Assembly (NCBI GenBank): GCA_001579985.1
Contig: LRSR01003535.1
Location: 1-36,038, forward strand
Length of the DNA stretch: 36,038 bases
Direction of reading: 5' to 3'
From: Hypsibius dujardini
Lineage: Eukaryota > Tardigrada > Eutardigrada > Parachela > Hypsibiidae
A program made the translations under genes and the position numbers. Positions within the stretch are counted from its first letter, which is position 1, and each line of letters starts with the position of its first letter. Below, piece by piece: positions 31,306-36,038 of this stretch. Below the pieces are notes generated by a model. The model worked only from the letters and a program-made list of their open reading frames with translations, was not told the DNA's origin and searched no databases.

Positions 31306-33425
31306 TTATAATTTTTCACCTTTTGCTGTATAATATACTGGCCATCGTACCCCCAAAACTCAGTGCAAAAAATGTGAAATTTTTGTACTAATCGACAAAA
31401 AGCCAATTACAGAATTGTTTTTTGACTTTATACTTTACTGTCATGGGGGTACCATCAGGAGGAAAATTTTGAGAAACTTTGTGCCATTTGTATTCAGTGC
31501 AATCAATAAATTTGGTACGTGTAAGTTATTCTCAAAAAGAAAATTTCATTATGAAAAAATTTATTTTTTGTTTTCTCTTCAATTTTTGGGGTTCACTCAC
31601 ATGCATAAATCAAAAGTGATTTTTTTGCTCTATCATTTTTTGCATGTCTTTCAACTAATTGTATCGCAAATTTGTTCGGGTTTTCCTTTCTAGTAAATAA
31701 GAATAACAGATCTGTGACACTGTATATAGTCGAGCATAAGATCGAAAAGAGACTTTTTACTTGTTGTAACCCTTTTGTGCATATTTAAACACTTCAGATT
31801 ATTAAACACTCGCAAACAAGATGAAACTTCTGGTTGTCCAACGATAAGCACTGCTCCTAATATCTGGAGCACTTGTTGCGGACCCCTTTGCAGTGATGCT
31901 TGTTTTTATTTTCATAAGGTTTTAAAAAATGGTTTCAAAAATATGACGACATGTAAAAACCAGTTTTTGTTATTATAAGATCGAAATGATTTTGATTGAA
32001 ATAGAATATAATTTAACGCATGCCTTCCCGCTTCATCTCAGGGATCCTAGCAATGATCACATTACCATCAGGCTCTGAGATCACTGTCATTTGGAAGTGC
32101 CCTTACATCGCGGAGAATTTTATGTCATCTAGCCTAAATTTTGTCGCTATTTTTAGCACGGCTCTTCCAGTTTTTCTTCTTTGTAATATTCAGCAGCAGC
32201 ATACTATGTGCTTGATGACTTTTGTGACCTTTGACGACATATAAAGATCATCGGAGTTGTGATTTGTGTGTATACTAAAAACTTGAATAGGGACTCGTAA
32301 AGATCCTAATAAGACTTATCACAAACGTGAGTTTTAAAGGTCATCGAAGAAATAAATATATATAAATTTAATAATTTTTAATTATATTTATTACATTATA
32401 ATATTATAAATAACATGAAATTATACATTAAATATTTATCGATAAACGTTTACATGACTGGGTGTGTGTGTAGGAAAGAAATTCCTCCCAAAATTTTCTT
32501 GCCTAAGCTCTGTTTTTGCTTCATCACGGAATTATTTGAGGAATAGGAATTTGGATTCAGAAGAGATTAATTTCCAAAGCACATATAATCATAAGTAATG
32601 ATAACAAATATATTTACAATATTCTAAAAAATGTATATATCATACTATTTTTTTTATCTTACATGTACGTATATATACAGTTAAACGTGTAAATATTTTA
32701 CATATTTATAATTTACATTTACATTTTAATTTTAGTTATAATTTATGTTAAAACTGTGTGTGTGACTCAAAAATATAATGCCCACCAGTGTTTCGGTCTG
32801 TCTATATGTCTGCCTGTATGTCTGTATGTATGTCTGTTCCGTCTGCCTGTATCAACTTGATCCAGTAGACTGACAGATCCAGTGATCCAGTGTTTTAGGG
32901 CTAAACAGGAAATTATGAATGTCTGGTTCTTGAAAGTTTCTGACAGTGTTTCTCAAAAAACGTATTCGTTGCAGTAAGTGTTGGATGAAATTCCCAGTGA
33001 AACACTTTTACAGGTACGGAAGGAACAGTGGCATGTTAGGGCTCTTGCACCCTGTTACGCCGTTACTGGTTAGGGCTCTTGCAACCAGTGCAGACAGACA
33101 TGGTTAATGAGCCGCGAGAGAAACACTGGAAAAGGTCAATCAACATCCGCGTTGTTTGCACTCTAATTTAGGAAAAGGTTTCTCGCATTATCCAACAGTT
33201 TCTTGAACAGTTTAATGTACGATACGGTGAACTTTAGCCGGTCGCGTCTGCGTAGTGTGCCAGTAGGCCAACAAGCCAAGACACACACACACGTGCAAAC
33301 ATTTTGACGTCGTCGCTGTTAGACTGCACGAAGGACTGACAAGCTCTTGTTTTCAGGTTTTTCATACAATTCGCGTGGTTTAATGAACGGATGACTCGTG
33401 CAACTTGAGGCAGAGGAAGATTGCT
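31306..33425. other. AT-rich stretch without recognised gene
   Basis: About 32,340-32,760 is nearly pure A/T with TATA/TTTA runs. About 32,800-32,850 has TGTCTG/TGTATG simple repeats. Small ORFs at 31,415-31,693 and 32,020-32,244 match nothing. Sequence just upstream of the second polymerase does not read as its N-terminal domain, so that copy appears truncated near 31,305. Confidence 0.4.
33035..33086 (+). repeat. Two direct copies of GTTAGGGCTCTTGCA
   Basis: Copies at 33,035-33,049 and 33,069-33,083 are identical over 15 bp and lie 34 bp apart. Function unknown; possibly a local duplication. Confidence 0.7.
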
Positions 33426-34218
33426 CATGGATACTGAGTGCTGAACGTTGGCATCCGATGGAGAAGATCGAACACAAATTTAGGCCAATGCTGGTGGCTG
33501 TAAGCGCGGTCTGATACTGTGACGAGCACTGATGGCGAAGCGCGGAACGAACAGCCAGCAGAGGACCACCATTCCGATGACGTGACTGGAGGTTTGGACG
33601 GGGAGGAGCACAACGATGATGCAGTTGAACCGGTTGGCGGTAAAAATATCGAACAGATCAATCATGCTGAAGACAATGCAAATGAACATGAAAAACCAGT
33701 TTCCGAATGGGAAATGACGGAAAATCCCTGATCATTTTAACGTTAAACGGATATATCGTCCACGCGTTACCAAATGGGGTACTGTCTCAGACCGCGACAA
33801 CATCACAATCCATGGATTAGAAGATATTCCAGCGAATCAGAAAATTAATGTCATTGTGGTTGTTTTACAATTCACTCGTGATCATATTCTGGCAGATGCT
33901 GCCGAAGATGATATCTGACGTCTAGCTGTCGAAGGCAACACTCTAGAGCTTCCCATTTGATGTCCTCCTACTTTTAAGTATTGAACGTTGGATGGCGGAA
34001 ATGGAGCTTGTATTGATGTCCCATGAACAGTTCAATCTGGCCGACAACTACTCAGTACGGGTTGAAACGGCAAAACTTGTTGATGGAGGCTGCATTTATG
34101 GGACGGTGATCTGATCAGTCAGCAAGTGAAAAGTCTGAGATGTGTCTTTCAAATTAAAAATGAGGAAAATCTTTGCATGGCCCGAGCATTGGTGGTGGCA
34201 AAGGCTCACGCTGACATC

Positions 34219-35015
34219 AGAGAGGTTGAGGCAACGCGCGTAAGAGTAGCGTAAGAGTAAGCGTAAGGAAATCTTACAATTAAAATCGTGCGCGGGCGTG
34301 GCCAAACTTACCACTTACGCCGCATGCGTTACCCCCGTCGTAAGGAGCAGTGGGCCTTACGCGGCGACGTAAGCACGGCGTAAGGACAATTCAGTATACT
34401 TAATCCTGGTCAATTTACTAGAATTTGACTCAAAATTTTAAGCAAGAGTAGCAACTAGCCGCCTGGGTTGTAAAAAACGATGAACTCAACCGAAATAAAA
34501 ATTAAGAGGCCGATTTTTGTCGCGCATGCCTCCGTTCGAGTAACTAAGCTCTCCGTCCGTTGAAAGACCATTCGCTTACGTCAATAGAAGTTGGGATGGC
34601 GTCAAATGACGAAAAGCTACAGCTTGATTTTATTTGATTTTAAAAATCATTTGATCATTTGATTTCTTATCACTCCTTTTTGCCATGAAACATGATTTGA
34701 TTTGATTTTAAAAATCATTTGATCATTTACATTTTACATTTGACATTTGATGTCATCCCTGAGCAGAGAGATTTGTACTTCATGATAGGAAACAGAGATG
34801 CGAGAAAAAGAAATCGAATGATAGAACTGCAGAAATATTCGGTTTTACGAGGTGGTAATTTCCAAAAATTACGCATAATTCAAGGACAGCATTGTTTAAG
34901 GTTACCTTACGTTAGCGCTACGCCTACTGCTTCAACCTGTCTTCCGTAGAGTAAGCGTATCCTTTTTATACGCTACTCTTACGCTACTCTTACGCCGAAA
35001 TGTTTCAACCTCTCT
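34219..35015. mobile_element. 797-bp MITE-like element with terminal inverted repeats
   Basis: The ends AGAGAGGTTGA...TCAACCTCTCT are perfect 11-bp inverted repeats. After a variable gap they continue as CGTAAGAGTAGCGTAAGAGT on one end and its reverse complement on the other, about 45 bp in total. The flanks ATC (34,216-34,218) and ATT (35,016-35,018) fit a 3-bp target duplication of ATT, because the uninterrupted paralogue near 2,664 has a single ATT there. No transposase ORF is present. CGTAAG/CTTACG words recur throughout the ends. A 3-bp duplication is compatible with PIF/Harbinger-type elements, but the family is unproven. Confidence 0.8.
34626..34727. repeat. Tandem ATTTGATTTTAAAAATCATTTGATCATTT units inside the MITE
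   Basis: Two copies, each containing the near-palindrome GATTTTAAAAATC, lie about 60 bp apart in the centre of the MITE. They could be a nested repeat or the relic of a second small element. Confidence 0.6.
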
Positions 35016-35487
35016 ATTGATGAATCCACTCCAGAAATGCGTTAAGAAGGCATGAGGCTCTACAAAAACTTTGGCTAGGCAAACGGCCCAATACGTGGCT
35101 CACAAAGAAAAGCAGCGTTGGAGCTCGTTCGCCTAGCTGGGATCACAGACATCAAAGGTCCATATACAATGGCAGACCTTCCGAGTTTCGAGGCGGTTCT
35201 CCCGGTCACCAGTTCACAGTGCTGAGTTTAACTAACGGGAAGGAAATAATCTTCAAGAACGAGGCCACCGGAAAACCACTAATGCTGTTCCAGCGAAACA
35301 ACCATTTCGATGTCTACTTCGATTGCGCTCTTCTTTGGACGGAGTTACTGGTGTCACAATTGCGACAAGAGGTTCGATAAGCGCACACTCCACCGATGGC
35401 AATTCATGTGTCAGATGTGCTTCCGTCAAGATTATCCGAAAGAAATTGACTCTTTCATCTTCTGCAAGTCCTGCTTACGCGAGTTAG

Positions 35488-36038
35488 ACTGACTAGGGCA
35501 GTAATGAAGATTTTCCCTCTTGATCGGGGTGGGGTTTTTTTTACAAATACTTGTCTATTTATCATGATTTTACATTGCGGTTTCCGCGTGGAAATTACTT
35601 AAGCGGTTTCAGAAAAAAATAAAGAAGAAAAATACTTCCCGTGCCAATTGTTGCTATGAGGCAACGCTTGATTGATTGACTTTTTATTTGCTTTTCCGAA
35701 CTTTTAATTTTTTTAATGCCAAAAAATATTTTGCTGAGCGTACGCGTATTTTTCGAACTTACTACAAGCCTTCAACAAAATTTTAAAAATTAAACGCAAT
35801 TTTTCAAACGTAACGTAACACCGCAAAAAAATAAATGAAGGGAGGACTGCTAGTAACCGTAGTCTAGCCTTACGCTTCTTATGATTGCAGGGCCGAGTGC
35901 AGGCTAGTCTTGTTTAACTAACAGTTTTGAATTTAAATAAATTAAAAAAAAATGTTAATCCTCTGCGATTTTAAATAAACTATCGTTTGAATGTTTTTTA
36001 AAAAAACAGCGTATTTTAAATAAAATTACCATTTAAAT
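35488..36038. other. AT-rich non-coding tail
   Basis: No ORF or repeat of note. Composition is strongly A/T with poly-A and poly-T runs. The polymerase paralogue ends abruptly at the left border. Confidence 0.4.

Larger units (their letters stand above)
33426..35487 (+). pseudogene. Degraded paralogue of polymerase exon 1, split by an insertion
   Basis: It aligns by eye to about 1,867-3,138 of the main polymerase gene: the HHSDDVTGGLDGEEHNDDA acidic segment, the MARALVVAKAHADI block and the zinc cluster YWCHNCDKRFDKRTLHR. Numerous stops and small deletions are present, for example TGA in place of the Arg codon near 33,917 and the Trp codon near 33,958. Similarity ends abruptly near 35,487, inside exon 1. 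It is interrupted at 34,219-35,015 by a MITE-like element. Together with the capsid and integrase scraps at 12.8-14 kb it shows at least one further copy of this Polinton family. Confidence 0.85.

Overview
The window is animal genomic DNA, most likely from an invertebrate and perhaps an arthropod or crustacean. The grounds are spliced genes with very short GT-AG introns (about 55-77 nt), AT-rich gene-poor DNA, and several broken non-LTR retrotransposons. I cannot fix the species. No tRNA, rRNA, CRISPR array or bacterial-style operon signal was seen.

Positions 1-12,780 hold a decayed Polinton/Maverick (adintovirus-like) element. In order it carries: a coiled-coil protein; a proline-rich decapeptide-repeat protein; a spliced protein-primed family B DNA polymerase; two minus-strand genes (a TATA-binding-protein homologue and a conserved unknown); a BIR-like zinc protein; an FtsK/HerA-type packaging ATPase; a small hydrophobic-tailed protein; a lysine-rich protein; a retrovirus-like integrase with a partial chromodomain; the minor (penton) capsid protein; an adenovirus pVI/pX-like basic protein; the double-jelly-roll major capsid protein; and the first part of an adenain-like protease. 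Replication, integration, packaging and capsid genes are therefore all present, but most are broken. The polymerase has lost motif A, the ATPase has lost its Walker A loop, the integrase and both capsid genes have frameshifts or stops, and the protease is cut short. This is a fossil, not a working virus.

The most unusual content is the accessory block at 5.6-7.3 kb. The TBP-like ORF is uninterrupted and has both TBP repeats and three of the four DNA-kinking phenylalanines. The BIR-like gene next to it is broken by one in-frame stop. Neither belongs to the Polinton core gene set as I know it. Together they suggest a virus-like element that carried its own promoter-recognition factor and an apoptosis or ubiquitin modulator.

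From 12.8 to 36 kb the window is a graveyard of mobile DNA. It contains a scrap of a second major capsid gene, a diverged integrase remnant, two minus-strand RT pseudogenes of one YLDD-type non-LTR family (18.9-20.7 and 25.8-27.4 kb), and a Jockey/CR1-like RT with a 44-bp foldback at its 5' side (21.3-22.7 kb). A second, unrelated Polinton-type PolB pseudogene lies on the minus strand (29.46-31.3 kb) and still shows motifs A, B and C. A degraded paralogue of the first polymerase exon (33.4-35.5 kb) is split by a 797-bp MITE-like element. The remaining stretches are AT-rich or simple-repeat DNA without a recognisable gene.
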